64,000 nucleotides of DNA from Gnetum montanum (taxonomy: Eukaryota > Streptophyta > Gnetopsida > Gnetales > Gnetaceae), in assembly GCA_015680685.1 (NCBI GenBank), contig MNCI01001967.1, positions 586,792 to 650,791 on the forward strand, written 5' to 3'. Position numbers and translations under genes: made by a program. Below, one piece after another: positions 32,999 through 44,999 of the stretch. The notes under the pieces are model-generated. The model was not told the DNA's origin and did no database searches. It saw only the letters and a program-made list of their open reading frames with translations. The stretch's first letter is position 1, and each line of letters opens with the position of its first letter.

Positions 32999-35783
32999 TC
33001 TGAAAGTCTGGTTCTCAACAAGCACTTTTAAAGCTTTCTCAACAAAGATAATCTCCTATAAAACCCTTGTGACTATATGTCATTATAGAAATTTTTCTTA
33101 GAACCCTTGTGCAGATAAATCTGGAAGCATGAATTCATAAAACAGAACTATTCAGTATGCAATTTTTCTAATACAGGTAATCCCACTGGTCTTCAGTGAT
33201 TATCATTGAAATGCATCAAATACCAAGATAAACTGAAACTAATGCATTTAATAACTGTCTGTTTATGTAGGTCACAGAAAAATAAGACTGAATCCTTTAA
33301 AATCCAATTAGCCATAAAATAATGACAAGTGATCTACCAAAACTCAAATGTAGAAAACACTCTCTGATGCGTGGGAAGTAAAAACAAAATTAAAATTTGT
33401 TGCATAACCATAACAAAATTTTCTTTGTTGTCTAATCATTTGCTTTTTCTGTTTTTCTTTTTCCTTGTTTTGCCATTTACACTTTAAAATGGTAAAACTA
33501 GTGTAGCAAACCAAAGTGTTTCTTTTAAAACAAAATGCCATTATTATGGATATTGAAAACGAGATGAATTGTGCTTATATATATATATCATTTGCTATAT
33601 TGAAACTAAATGTATTTAATTAAGTCCACTAGGAGTTTCTGAATCTGTCGTACTATACCTGTTTCCAAAATTCTTATTACAGAACTTTTCCATAGCTAAG
33701 CATTGCCTACTAAAATGAAACCTCTAACCTGGGGTTTCTATATAAAAAATATTACCAATATTACTTATTTACCTTAAAACTAACCATTAATATCTTAAAA
33801 GGGGTTCTTTAATTTTTATTTTCTTTCCTTTTTAATTTTCAATTTTCAAACTAATGATTACCTATTGTGCTTCAAACTAGCTATTAACATGAAAACTATT
33901 TTTCTCTAAGACTTGAGAAATTAAGTGTAATTGATGATGAATCAAGTATAACCTGACATGTCTTAAAAAAATAAAATAACAAACAGATACTTTGATTTTA
34001 AATTCTTATAATATCAGTCTGAAAAATAAGTTTATTTTAAGCTAAAATTAAAATTTTAGTATTTACTTTAGATAAAACTGATATTTCGCATCAGTGGTGG
34101 TTGCTGTTTTAGCTCGATAGTGGGGACGCTCTAAAACTTCAGAGGAACTTTAACTGGAACAATGTTCAGTCATAACTCTAGAAGAGAAACACGGATGGTA
34201 GATTATATTTGGCTTTGATGAAAGTTTATATTTTGCTTTGTTTATTCTTCTGTAACTGGAATTATCATTTTGGTGTCCCTACCAATAAAGATCTGAGAAT
34301 GTCTATTTGATAATAAAAAATTTAAAAAACAAGAAAAAAACTGATAATTCGTATCTTCATAGTGTTAAATACTGAACCAAATTTTCTTTCAAAAAGCATT
34401 TACAAACTTATTACATGAAATGTTAATATATAACATAAATGTGTACTCTTTTACAATAATAAATGTCTATCCCTTAGAATGTAAAAGAGATGTGGAAGGA
34501 CTGTGTGGATATTTTTCTATTGGTTAATGTTAATTTGTGCAGCTTATTTCAAGTAGATGGCACAACCTCTACTTACGCTTTCTTAGTTGTCTTAGGCAAC
34601 AAGACAGCATATCAGCATGTCAAAATTGCAAATAACTTACAAAATATAGTTTAAAACTCACATAGGCAAGTAAATTTTTTTTCTTAACATCAAACTCATT
34701 TATCATTTAAAAAGGATATCTATAGCACGTCCAAATATGCAACTGGAAAATCCTATCATATTGAACTATTTTCAAATAACAAACAAACAACAATTTACAT
34801 GATGTAGGAAGGGCTCACTCTAGAAAACATATAACACTTAATTTTCTAAGAAATTCATTATGTGTAAGAGTGCGTTTAGGAACTAACTTGAAACAACTGA
34901 TCAGTTTGAAAAACTTTCTTCAACCCAAGCTTTATGTGCCTACTCAAAGTCATCTAACAATGAAATTGTTGTTTTAGACTGTCTTTTCTTTTAAATTTCT
35001 CATCACATGATAGCCTTTACCATAAACAGTTCTCGCAGTTGACTGTACTGAATTGTTCAGTGCAGTACTGTTACCTTATGTTACTATCCTACTAAACTTT
35101 TGTTTCAGAAAGTAGCAACGACATGGAGTTTCCGTGAAGATATTAGCTTCCAGATATCTAGAAAATAGCTACTTGTTAGAGTTGTTTTCTAAAAAACTAA
35201 AAAAGTTCATGTCCTTTTTATGCTGCGGGAGATTATATCGATCCAAGTTTGCAAACAAATTTGAGCGGACTAAAGGACCAAATTGTCCAAATTCCAGCAA
35301 AGATATCTTAATTTAACAATAACTAGGTAACGCCGCATCTTAAGAAAGCATGGAATGCAAATTTAAAGAACACGCTATCACAAAATCTTGCAAAGCCAAA
35401 AATTTTTATTTGAAAAATACAAGTCAGAAAGATTAAAGGAAGCCAAATCAGAAAAAGGCCGCGTACCCTGTGGTCCTAGAAACTCGCAGTAAGTGTTATT
35501 AACACGCGATCTGGTTACTCCCACTGATTTGAATCTTAAAACTTGAAAAAACAACCCAGAAGACTGCGTCTTAGACCAGGAAGAGGAAACATTAGCAGCC
35601 AGAACCTGCAAGTAGAATACATGATCAACATCATAATCATTACTTTATGCTACCGACTGCTGGAAACAGAGAACCCACTACCTGACAACAGTTTTCTAAA
35701 CCACAAAACTGGAATATCATGATTCTCTGCTTACCTGGAGAGGTAGAGACGTCGAAAAGTTTGCCAGAAAAAAGTGCAGTCAT
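32999..35783 (-). other. probable spliced 5' leader of the WAP-like gene
   Basis: An acceptor (ctttcag) at 33000-33001 lies five bases upstream of the start codon, so the leader is probably spliced. A good candidate exon is 35605-35467, with acceptor ctacttgcag and donor AGG|gtacgc. Before it an exon ends at 35735 with donor CCAG|gtaagc. Joining these gives in-frame stops, so they are untranslated. A 20-codon upstream ORF would start at 35783 and stop at 35592. The 2.47-kb stretch 33000-35466 would be an intron; I see no gene in it. The transcription start was not located. Confidence 0.5.
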
Positions 35784-36847
35784 GCAAGCAATGACCCAAA
35801 AACAGACATGGAATAAAAACGAGTTAATTTGTTGCAGTGGCACTAACAACCTAACTGCTCACGCTGTTTGCAATTTGAACAGTTAAGAACCAGGGAACCC
35901 ACAAATGCATGGCTTTTTCCCTCTATTTCTAGTTGACGGTCAATTTGAAAGCATAAAGAAGAGCTGGATTGGACTTGTTTTTGAGCACGAATCTATTCTT
36001 CTTTCTTCTGATTGAACGAGCAAGTTTTGGCATTTTGCTTGCATACGGAGTCGGCGGGTGTTCAGGGTCCACGTTGCTTTGTGGAATTAATTGATTAAAG
36101 AACTTGGGTGTAAACCAACATCAAGGGCTGTCTTTTGCGTTTTGATTATTCCGGGATCAACGTTGAGGCAGGGAGTCGGTGGCTGGCATGCATAATAAGG
36201 TTGAAAGTTAATTTTGGTGAACTCAACTAGGTATCTTCATTGCAAAGTTGGATTTTAAACGAAAACAAAAAAATAGTTGGAAAGGGCAAGGACAGTTGCC
36301 CTGAGAAATGGTGGGGAATTACTCGTTCCTTTGCAAGTTTAAGGTGGATCCAAGGTGCATGCATACCACGAGCATGCATCAGCGGGAAGATGGTTTTGAA
36401 TAATCAGAGACCTTAGGGATTTGAATCAAGATTTATTTGATATACCGGAAGTAGAACCTTAGATATGTTAAAGAGATTGCTACTCTATCGCCCATTTTTG
36501 GATTTTCCCTTAAGATACGAGCAAAATGAAAATCTCCAGTTTTTAGTAACCCGTGAAAAATACACCATACATGAAATAAATTGTATACATATTTATAGAA
36601 GTCTAGAGACTCCAACGAAGTTTCTAAATTACTTCATAAGTAGATACTTTCACACCAATATATTCAATATAGATTAAAAAAATGTTATTGGATTTTTTTA
36701 TCTTTTTTTGGCAGGGTAGAGTTTCACGTCACATCCTTGTTACCCTGAACATTGACTAACTTTTAGGTTTCGCATTGAAAGTGATACACATCATCATTTT
36801 ACCTTAGTGGAATAAATGGATGGACTAAGCCGTGGTTTTTATTAACA
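35784..36847. other. probable promoter side of the WAP-like gene and intergenic sequence
   Basis: No coding sequence is supported. The short frames at 36433-36615 and 36465-36677 overlap on opposite strands and lack domains. No convincing TATA box or known cis-element stands out. Confidence 0.4.
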
Positions 36848-37170
36848 ATGAAGTGTTATTGCAATGGTAAGAGTTGATTCTTAAACTTTTAAGTCATGGA
36901 TTCGATTTTAATGAGTGATGCTAAGTTATCAAGTTCTACTAAAGTTTTGTGTTGATTATATGTGGAAGAGTGCCGTTACATAATAGTTTCTTGTTTTTGA
37001 ATGTCATGAATCTTTTTTTATTTTTAAGTTAGCCAATGATAGGTGGCTCAAGTGATTAGTTCATTGTTTTGTTAGGCAAGGGGTTACCAATTCAAGTCAA
37101 AATTGAAGCATCATTATATTCCTCTATAATCACTTTAATGTATCCTATTCTCCATATGTCTTGGGATGTA
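36848..37170 (+). repeat. two adjacent SINE-like fragments
   Basis: The first, about 36848-36985, has 'aatggtaagagttg' and a B-box-like 'ggattcgattttaatg'. The second, about 37030-37170, has 'ggtggctcaagtgatt' and 'ccaattcaagtcaaaattg'. Both have tRNA-like A/B box spacing. Copies of the first type recur at 38850-38940 on the plus strand and about 37640-37730 and 56024-56110 on the minus strand. Confidence 0.45.
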
Positions 37171-37856
37171 CTTATAGTCACTTAGCCTTTCCAACTTGAA
37201 CATGAGCGTAAAAAGACCAACTTCCTTGTAAAAAGAAACAACCCAAGAAACTTAACCATTTCACAAAATTAAGCAACCCATTACCCCAAGATATCTTTTC
37301 ATCCTTACAACCATTCATAAAAAACCTCCCCTCTAGAGTAAGAAAAGAATTAAATTTTGATGTTATTCAAAAGTGCCCTCACATATTTTCACTTCTTACT
37401 AAAAGAGTTCCTGTAAAGAGAAAGAGAAAACACTCTCGACAAAAGAAAAAAAGAATACATCAATAAGAGATAAATAACAAATAACAACAAAAGTTGAAGA
37501 CTTCCCATCCTTGAGCCTTAAAAAAAATTAATACTATAGAAAACAAATTAATTATTCAACTTTTACTTGGAGCTTTTTTGCTTAAAGTTGTAGTTGAAAA
37601 ACAATATCTTTGAGAATCTGGTATTTGAAGAGATGTCATAGTTACTCCAAGATATATAAATCAATATTGCCCATCAAAATCAAACCCATAATTTAGAGAT
37701 ACAACATTAAAAGTCTTACCATTAGGCTAACACCTTATTGTTAACATATTAATAATTTTAAGTTCATAGTATATGTCATAGAGCTAATGGAATTTTATTT
37801 CACACATTTCCATTTAAGCATTTACATTTCTACCATAATGATTTGTTGTTCATGTA
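37171..37856. other. intergenic, with a minus-strand SINE-like copy
   Basis: No gene was seen. Read on the minus strand, 37735-37640 contains 'taatggtaagactttt' and 'atgggtttgattttgatggg', then 'atatatcttggag'. This is the same repeat that flanks the composite element on both sides (38.95-38.98 kb and 56.02-56.11 kb). Confidence 0.45.
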
Positions 37857-38806
37857 TGATGAGCGGCGAGGTACCCCTACGCTCAACCATACGAATACAA
37901 GCGTTTCACGCATGATCCAGTCGAATTCCAAAGATTAAGTGCCTATGCGCCTTTGTGGAATAAGGACGAGTTGGTTGATCGTTATCTTCCCAAACTTACT
38001 TGTATGTCACGATTGTATGGTTAAGTAAGCTTGAGGTATATGATTTTTATAGCTTTTATGTTTTTATGTCCTGCTACTAATAAGGGAGGAGAGAGAAAGA
38101 TAACTAAGTGACTAATTTAACTTAACTACTGATTAACTAAGCTTTAAACTAATCTTAACACTAGTATCCGTTCTCACTTGCCGTACACATCCTGAACCAA
38201 TGCAACACTACTAGGATTACCAAACACTAATCATTACTAGGTTACCAAGTGTTACATGCATGCTTGAAGTGATCGTACTGTGTGTGCTAATAACAGAAAT
38301 GTAAAGTGCAGAAAATAAAATAAAGGAAATGAGTAAGAAAACAAATCTCAAGTGCTATAAGGATGAATCCAAAAATCCAAGAGCTTGTCTTTATTACCGT
38401 ACACAAGGTGTGCTCAAGTACACAATGCTCAAATAAAGATCCGTCCACACTTAAACCTCCTGCTACAGGCACTTGGCTAGAGTTTCGCTACTTGACTCCT
38501 AAAAGACTTTCTCTTCTGAATTCTTCTTCTTTATTCTTCTTCTTGACTTTACTTGACTTCCCCCTATTATATGCCTAGGCATTGTATTTATAGGCTTGGG
38601 AGCAATTACTCTAATAATTACAAAAACTGCCACTCTAATTTTAGAGAAACTGCCCTTCTAATTTTAGAGAGAAACTACCACTCTAATAATTAGAGTAACC
38701 ATCCAAATAATAACCACTCTAATTATTAGAGTAACCGCCCTAATAATAACCACTCTAATTATTAGAGTAACCGCTCTAATAATTATTAGAGTAACCACTC
38801 TCATCA
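37857..38806 (-). repeat. solo LTR, Athila-like family
   Basis: The LTR starts TGATGAG and ends CTCATCA in both orientations and is flanked by a perfect target duplication ATGTA (37852-37856 and 38807-38811). No internal region is attached, so it is a solo LTR from recombination between two LTRs. Its U3 (38590-38806) holds several copies of the palindrome CTCTAATTATTAGAG separated by 'taaccg/taacca' instead of the GATATC palindromes seen in other LTRs. A TATA box (rc of gtatttataggc, about 38584-38595) follows. Confidence 0.88.
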
Positions 38807-38839
38807 ATGTATTTTTTGTAGTACCCAACATTTAACATT

Positions 38840-38985
38840 ATATCAAATAGTAGGCCTCATGACTACTTTATAAAATTTTAAGTTCGATTTCAATGGACAA
38901 CACTAAGTTATGGATTTTGAAAATTTCATAAAAAAGTTATTCTTAAACTTGTCTAATAGATACACCCCAAGATATATATTCTAAG
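38840..38985 (+). repeat. SINE-like target of the composite element
   Basis: A plus-strand SINE-like piece ('aagttcgatttcaatgg', 38881-38897) is followed by 'ccccaagatatatattctaag'. The last part continues, beyond the 17-kb element, at 56019. The joined flanks align with the minus-strand SINE-like copy at 37640-37735. Confidence 0.45.
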
Positions 38986-39841
38986 TGATGAACCATATTT
39001 TGCCTGGCTCCAATATCGAATACCCAATATCAAGGCCCAAGAAGTGATGTCAAATATCCAATATTGCGAGATGTGTGTTGACCTATAAATATAGGGCTTA
39101 AGCACATGGCTTGGGCAATAAATTTTGTCATAGCATAGCAAAACTCTTGTAGTTTCTTTTCTCCAGAGTTACAATATTTTCCAAAGTGCTTGCAGCAGGA
39201 ATCATTGAGTGTACAGATCTTTATTTGAGCACTGTGGTACTTAAGCACGATAGTGTGTGCAGCAATAACGATGAGCTTTCTGATCAAGCCTTGTAGCACC
39301 TTGGCTAGATTAATTATTTTATTCATGCATTTAATGTTTTGTGCAACTTCCTTTAATGCTTCCAAGTAATTAAGCTAAAGTAAGCTAGCTAGATTAAGTA
39401 ATAGTTAATTAAGCACATAAGTACAACTGCTTCAAGCATGCACATGACGCTTGGTAATCCCAGCAATGCTTAATGTTTGGAAACTCAGCAGTGTTATATG
39501 TGTTCAAGATGTGCATAGAAAGTGGGATCGAATGCTTATGTTAGGATAGTTAGTTATTAATTAGCAATTAGATTAGTTGAATTGGTTCATAAATTGAGTT
39601 TCAACTTGTTATTAATTGTAGATGAATAAAATATAAAATAATAAAAATCACGTGCCTCAATTACACTTAAGCATACAACTAAGCTCCACAAGTGTAGTTG
39701 GGAAGACAATGATCATCACAATTATATTTCACATCCTGAAACCAATGTACTTAGGAACTTAAGGTCTATGAAATTCAAGTGAATTACGCATGAACACTTG
39801 TGATTCGTATGGTTGAGTGTAGGGTTACTTGCTACTCATCA
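38986..39841 (+). repeat. 5' LTR of the composite element
   Basis: It runs from TGATGAACC to CTCATCA. A TATA box lies at about 39083 (acctataaatatagg). U3 has ATATC-type motifs (ccaatatcgaatacccaatatc) without the long GATATC palindromes. It is roughly 85% alike to the LTR at 55176 by eye. Confidence 0.85.
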
Positions 39842-39842
39842 T

Positions 39843-39860
39843 TGGCACCGTTGCCAAGAA
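39843..39860 (+). other. primer-binding site of the composite element
   Basis: TGGCACCGTTGCCAAGAA lies one base after the LTR end. It is close to the tRNA-Asp-type site of Athila elements (TGGCGCCGTTGCCGGGGA) and to the site at 17951-17969. Confidence 0.75.
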
Positions 39861-40004
39861 CCTTTAGTTTGTTACATTCGCTATTTAGGACTTAGTAAAA
39901 AATTATTCAAGATTATTGGAATGAATCCTAAAGTGATATCATACTTCAAAATAACCATAACAATTCTAAGAAAGCACACTGCATTTCTTGCCTTCTAATA
40001 CAAG

Positions 40005-42480
40005 ATGTCTTCTTCTCATAGGAGTGATTCTTCATGATTCTTCATCCAAGTTTGATGGAGCAAATTAGCAGGTGCCCCAGCAATACAAATTAGTATATGC
40101 TCATCCTAATGAGTATGAACCCAATTTCACCTTCAACCTGCACTAGGATGAACTACTACGATGGCAAGGCATGAAGGGTAACATTGTGTTGCTGCCCGAT
40201 TGATCCATTCTTATGATGCTTCAACAAAATCTTATGTGGTTGGGCATCCAAGGGCTTCATGCTAAATATGTTATGTAGGATGGTGATGCCAAGGATTGTC
40301 ATCCCACTGATGCATAATGCTTAAGGGATCAACAGCTAGAGCAGCATTACAAATCTGTGAAGGGGAAGTGGTCCAATGATTCTCCATTCCTAACGTACCA
40401 AAAAGATGGTGGAGAACCCTTCTTTAGGGGTTTTCCATACAAAGAGGCTTCTCTCTTTGACTACGATGAAGGAGGTCAAAACTAGAACTTGTAGTTCACG
40501 ATACATAATCCTAGTTTCAGCAAGAACAGATCCCATGACAAAGGGGGATCCAATGAGGACAATCATGGCAGGGATGTGGGTAAGCAGCATGATCATGATC
40601 ATGACCACAACCATCAAAGAAGGGGTGGCAGGCACCATCCTCCTTCCTCTTCACCTTTGTCATCATCTTCATCCTCTTCTGGCTCTAAAAACAACTACAA
40701 GGGATGCGATCATGATGGAGGTAATCGCCAAGACCAAGATGATTGTAAGGATCATTGGGCAAGTTAAGATTCGGGGCATGGCATTCAAGAGCGTCCCATC
40801 ACCATGAACGAAGGGGTAGCAAAGGACATTGTTGGCACTAAGATCATGGCTACAATGAGCCTTTGCTCACTGCTCAAATCATGCTAAACATTGCAAAGGT
40901 GGTGAGAATTCCTACAAGGCACATAAAGGATAGCTAGATCAAGAGGTTAGACATGAATAATATTCCCAAATTCAAAAGGGGATATAACTCGAATCTGTAG
41001 AACCATCTTTAGGCTTTTCACAATACCTATGCCTTGAAAAATATAGAAAACGAGTGGCAAAAGCTTAAGTTGTTTCCCAAGACATTCATTAAAGAAGTAG
41101 AAAGCTGGTACTAATCCTTAGAACCGAAATCTATCAGATGGTGGAGTACAATGCTTGAACTATTCAATGATAAATATTAGACATACTCCCTAGTGTCCAA
41201 CCTGAGGACGCAAATCCAAGGATGGAAATAAGGTTCACATGAAGCCTTGGATGTAGCCATGGGCCAATACTATTCTCTATTGCATAGATGTCATGCTCAT
41301 GGTTATTCTCAACAGGAGCAACTTTGCCATATCATAGATGGGCTCCGATCAAAAATGAGGAGAACTCTTAGAGTTTATGCCTAAGGGCAATTGTCATAGT
41401 TAAGAGCCCATTAGATCCAACGGCTAATTGAGGAAATGCGAAAGCATGGAAGAATACAATCGAGATCCTTCCATTCGTAAGAGGGAGGTCCAATTTTGTG
41501 ATAGTGAGGAGGAATCATCACTTGATGGGGTGGTAAACTGGAAAACCTTGCTGATTTAAAAATTTACCTCTAAAATTTTAGCTAAGGTAAATAAGTTATG
41601 GAACTCTATGAATAGCATATTTCAAGCTATCCTAAAAATTGTTGAGGAGTCTAAAGAACAAGGTAGTGATTATGACCATAGGAGACGAAAGGAACTTGAA
41701 CGTGACTATAAAAAAGGTAGGGGCAATATTGCTGCAACACAAGAAGTTGTGGACAGTGAATTAGATGATGATGGTGGGTGTGACATCTGCTAATATGGAC
41801 ATCCTAAAGTATGTTGCCCGATAGTGTCACATTTATAGGGGTTTGGAATGTATGCTTTGAATCCACAACCAACACAAAGGTCAACATCCAAAAGATTACC
41901 TTATCCTCAAGGTAATTTTAGGCAATTCCATTAGTAATAATAGTATTATCCAAGTGGTGCTCAAACACAACCATATGAGTAGTATCAATAGTGGCAACAA
42001 CCATAATCATGGGCACTAGCACCACCAAGGCAGCAATATCCTTACCGACAAGCTAATCCATAGGGTTACTACATTTAGCAATCCCTATCTCCACGTGACT
42101 TCTCCAATCACGTCTCTACTTTCCAACCTCACTACCACCCTTCTAATTATTATTGAACTCATTCTTTACATGAAAGAAGGGATACCACCTCTTACCCTTA
42201 TCCTCCTCCTGTCCCTACACATGTTCCTCCTCTAATCACATAGCTACCACCTACTCCACCTATGCAGGGTGAACTACCAACTCAACGGCAACAATGCAAT
42301 GCTACTAGGGCTATTAATCTCCAATCAATTCATCAATCGAATGGGTTGAATACTTGATCAAAGAAAAGACCTTTCTTTTGACCTCGTAGTCCACCTAAGC
42401 CCTTAATTACACCTACGGTTAACCACCATTTTCCTCCATCTTCCTTTGTATCAAATACCTTTGAGTCCCCTTCAAACCAA
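40005..42480 (+). pseudogene. gag polyprotein of the composite element, broken
   Basis: The probable start is ATG 40005 (MSSSHRSDS, frame soon lost). A His/Asp/Ser-rich linker lies at 40576-40767 (HDHDHDHNHQRRGG). The gag core near 41.03-41.25 kb reads as ENEWQKLKLFPKTFIKEVESWY and then hits a stop where the other copy has Gln. The zinc-knuckle region lies near 41.77-41.82 kb (CDIC, then HPKVCCP). Order and content match the minus-strand gag at 15454-17828. There are many TAG/TAA stops. Confidence 0.75.
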
Positions 42481-42483
42481 AAT

Positions 42484-42996
42484 TTGCCTAAGATCCATAT
42501 TGTAATGTTTACTCACACTGTATCCGATTGGATCCATGATGGAAACCTTCTCAGGAAATTAGCCAACCTTAGAAGTCCTCTCATTTATTTTGAAATCATT
42601 GGGAATGAACCATGCAAAACTCTTCTTGACTCAGGTTTTGTCAACTTAATTTCCCATGAGATGTACACTACATAGAACTTGCCTCCTCTCAAGAAGAGCA
42701 ATATAAGATTAGAATTGGTAGACCTTTCCATCACTATTCCATTGGGACTGGTGAAAGACATTGTGACCACTGTCTATGAGTGGTCTTATCCTACTGATTT
42801 TCTAATGATCAAAGTAGAGAACTATAAAGGGGATTTCCCAATCATCATGGGAAGGGCATGGCTTAGCACCATTGATGCAAGAATGGGCATTAAAGATCTT
42901 TCCCTAAAAATATCCAAAGAAAATGCATTCAAAAAGATTGAGAAAAAGGGAGTTCCATGCATCGCATACAACAATACATGGTGCAATTATGTGTAG
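42484..42996 (+). pseudogene. aspartic protease region, first body
   Basis: Fragments read SPLIYFEIIGNEP, LLDSGFVNLISHEMY and GDFPIIMGRAWLSTIDARM. The catalytic D-S-G is present, but two residues expected just after it (compare LDLGSGVNL in element A1) are shortened to F. A stop follows at 42673. It continues into decayed sequence to about 43.5 kb, leading to RT. Confidence 0.75.
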
Positions 42997-43499
42997 AAAC
43001 TCTAGGCCGTAAAATAAGCATCTATCTCTACATGTAAGCAATGTACACTAGAAGCAAAAATCCAAAGGTGTCTCTATGTAGAAACCATAAATCAGGAGGG
43101 CACCCAGTGGTTGATTGTTGATTCTAAGAGCACCACACTTTGCATGGAACGGATTGAGAGCCTAACATGTGCATATATTGTAGGCATGGGTGAACTAGAG
43201 TAAGTTCATCACCAACTCTCTAATGATACAAATGATGATACTTACCGAGGAGAGTTGGAGATTCCTGAAAATTTTAAATAAGAGCCCCTTGAACTAAAAA
43301 TGCTACTGGCCAAAATGGAATATGTGTTTTTAAAAAATTGAAAGTTGGTCATAATCAATGCATATCTTGCTCCAGAGTAGAAAAAGATGTTGTTAAGAAT
43401 GGTTGAAAAATGGTCAGTAGCTTTTGCTTGGTCATATCTTGAACTCACAGGGATTGATCCTAGGATACACTAGCATCACATCTACACTGACCCAACCAT

Positions 43500-44290
43500 G
43501 AAGCCAAAAAGATAGTCACAAAGATAATTGAACCCCAAATTGAAGCATATTGTCAAGGAGGAAATTAAGCAACTCCTGAAGGTAGGGTTCATTTATCCCA
43601 TTACAAATAGTGAGTGGGTTAGTCCACTCATAATTGTGCCAAAGAAAGGAGGTAAGTGGCAAGTCTACATCGATTTTCGATTGCTAAATATGGCAACATA
43701 CAAGGATCATTTTCTGTTGCCATTTGTTGATTAGGCACTAGACACAATATCTGGGCATTGCTACTACAATTTCCTAAATGGTTATAGTGGCTATAACCAA
43801 ATATAAATTGCACCAAAGATCAAGAAAAGATAACATTTACAAGTCCCTCAAGGACTTTTACATATCGCAAGATGTCATTTGATCTATGTAATGCTCCAAC
43901 ACCTAGTTCTGAGCATTTTTCAATAGTAGATCAGTAGTGGTGTGGAGGTCTTAATGGATGACTTCTCTACTTATGGAGCTACATTCGAGCAAGCCCTGGA
44001 CCACCTTGAGCAAGTGCTAAAATGATGTGTTGAAACCAACTTGTGGCTTAATTTGCAAAAGAGTCATTTAATGGTCCAAGAGGACATTATCTTAGGGCAC
44101 AGAATATTACAAGTAGAAATTAAGGTAGACCTTGAGAAAATAAGGATCGTCTAAGAAATAACCTGCCAACTAGAAATAGTTAAAGATGTTCAGTCATTCC
44201 TTGCACATACTAGCTACTATTGATGATTCATAAAGAATTTTTCTAAGATTGCAAAATTGTTGGTGGAGCTAACAAAGAAAGATGCTCCAT
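43500..44290 (+). pseudogene. reverse transcriptase domain, first body
   Basis: The RT N-terminus at 43528-43734 reads LLKVGFIYPITNSEWVSPL, VPKKGGKWQVYIDFRLLN and HFLLPFVD. The next codon is TAG where copy two has CAG. The catalytic box reads VLMDDFSTYG at about 43.95 kb (M-D-D in place of the usual F/Y-x-D-D context), followed by FEQALDHLEQVL. RT would copy the element RNA into DNA. Internal stops prevent that. Confidence 0.8.
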
Positions 44291-44299
44291 TTTTCTAGA

Positions 44300-44760
44300 C
44301 CACAAAATGTGAAAAAGCACTCCAATAGGTGAAAGATAAACTTGTAGAAACTCTAATTCTACAAGCACTTAATTGGTCCAAACCATTTCATGTTACGATG
44401 GATGCATTACATTATGCCTTAGGAGCTGTGCTTACACAAGTTGATAAGAAACATCCATACTACATCCACTGCACTAACCAAAGCATTGTAGGTGCACAAC
44501 TAAACTACACCACTATACAAAAAGAACTAATGGCAATGGTGTTTGCTCTAGAAAATTTTAGGCATTATGTGCTTGGATACAAGGTGTTTGTGATGCACAC
44601 AGACCACAGTGCCATCTGCTTCTTGATGAACAAGCCAACGATGAGCCCCCATGTCATACAATGGCTAATGATCTTGTAGAAATTCAATCTTACGATGGTA
44701 GATCGAAAGGGCATTGAGAATGTGGTCACTGATTATTTATCTCAGTTGCAATGGGACAAC
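44300..44760 (+). pseudogene. RNase H domain, first body
   Basis: The frame 44329-44679 contains HVTMDALHYALGAVLTQ, then NYTTIQKELMAMVFALENFR, then KVFVMHTDHSAICFLMNK. These are the standard D, E and D blocks of Ty3/gypsy RNase H. A stop follows at 44677. Confidence 0.8.
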
Positions 44761-44999
44761 AAAGAGGAAGAAAATCCACTATCTACTATGTTTTTTGATG
44801 AACTCCACTTTGCTGGGGCTATAACTAAACAATTATCCAATTAGCCTAAATGGTATGATGACACTCTCACCTATCTTCTCACTTAGGAGATGCCATAGCG
44901 GTTGGACCACTAGAAGAAATAGTAGTTTCTTCACCAAGTAAAACACTTCATGGAGATCAACAAACACCTCTATAAGGTGTGCATCGATGGCCTAGTTCG

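Noticed and set aside
32420-33101. Plus-strand frames opposite the WAP-like gene
   Set aside because: They are shadows of a long coding exon; only the minus strand shows family motifs and fitting splice sites.
35378-35849. Coding exons on the minus strand upstream of the WAP-like start
   Set aside because: When joined through the good splice sites, the frames meet stops before the main ATG, so I list them as untranslated leader.
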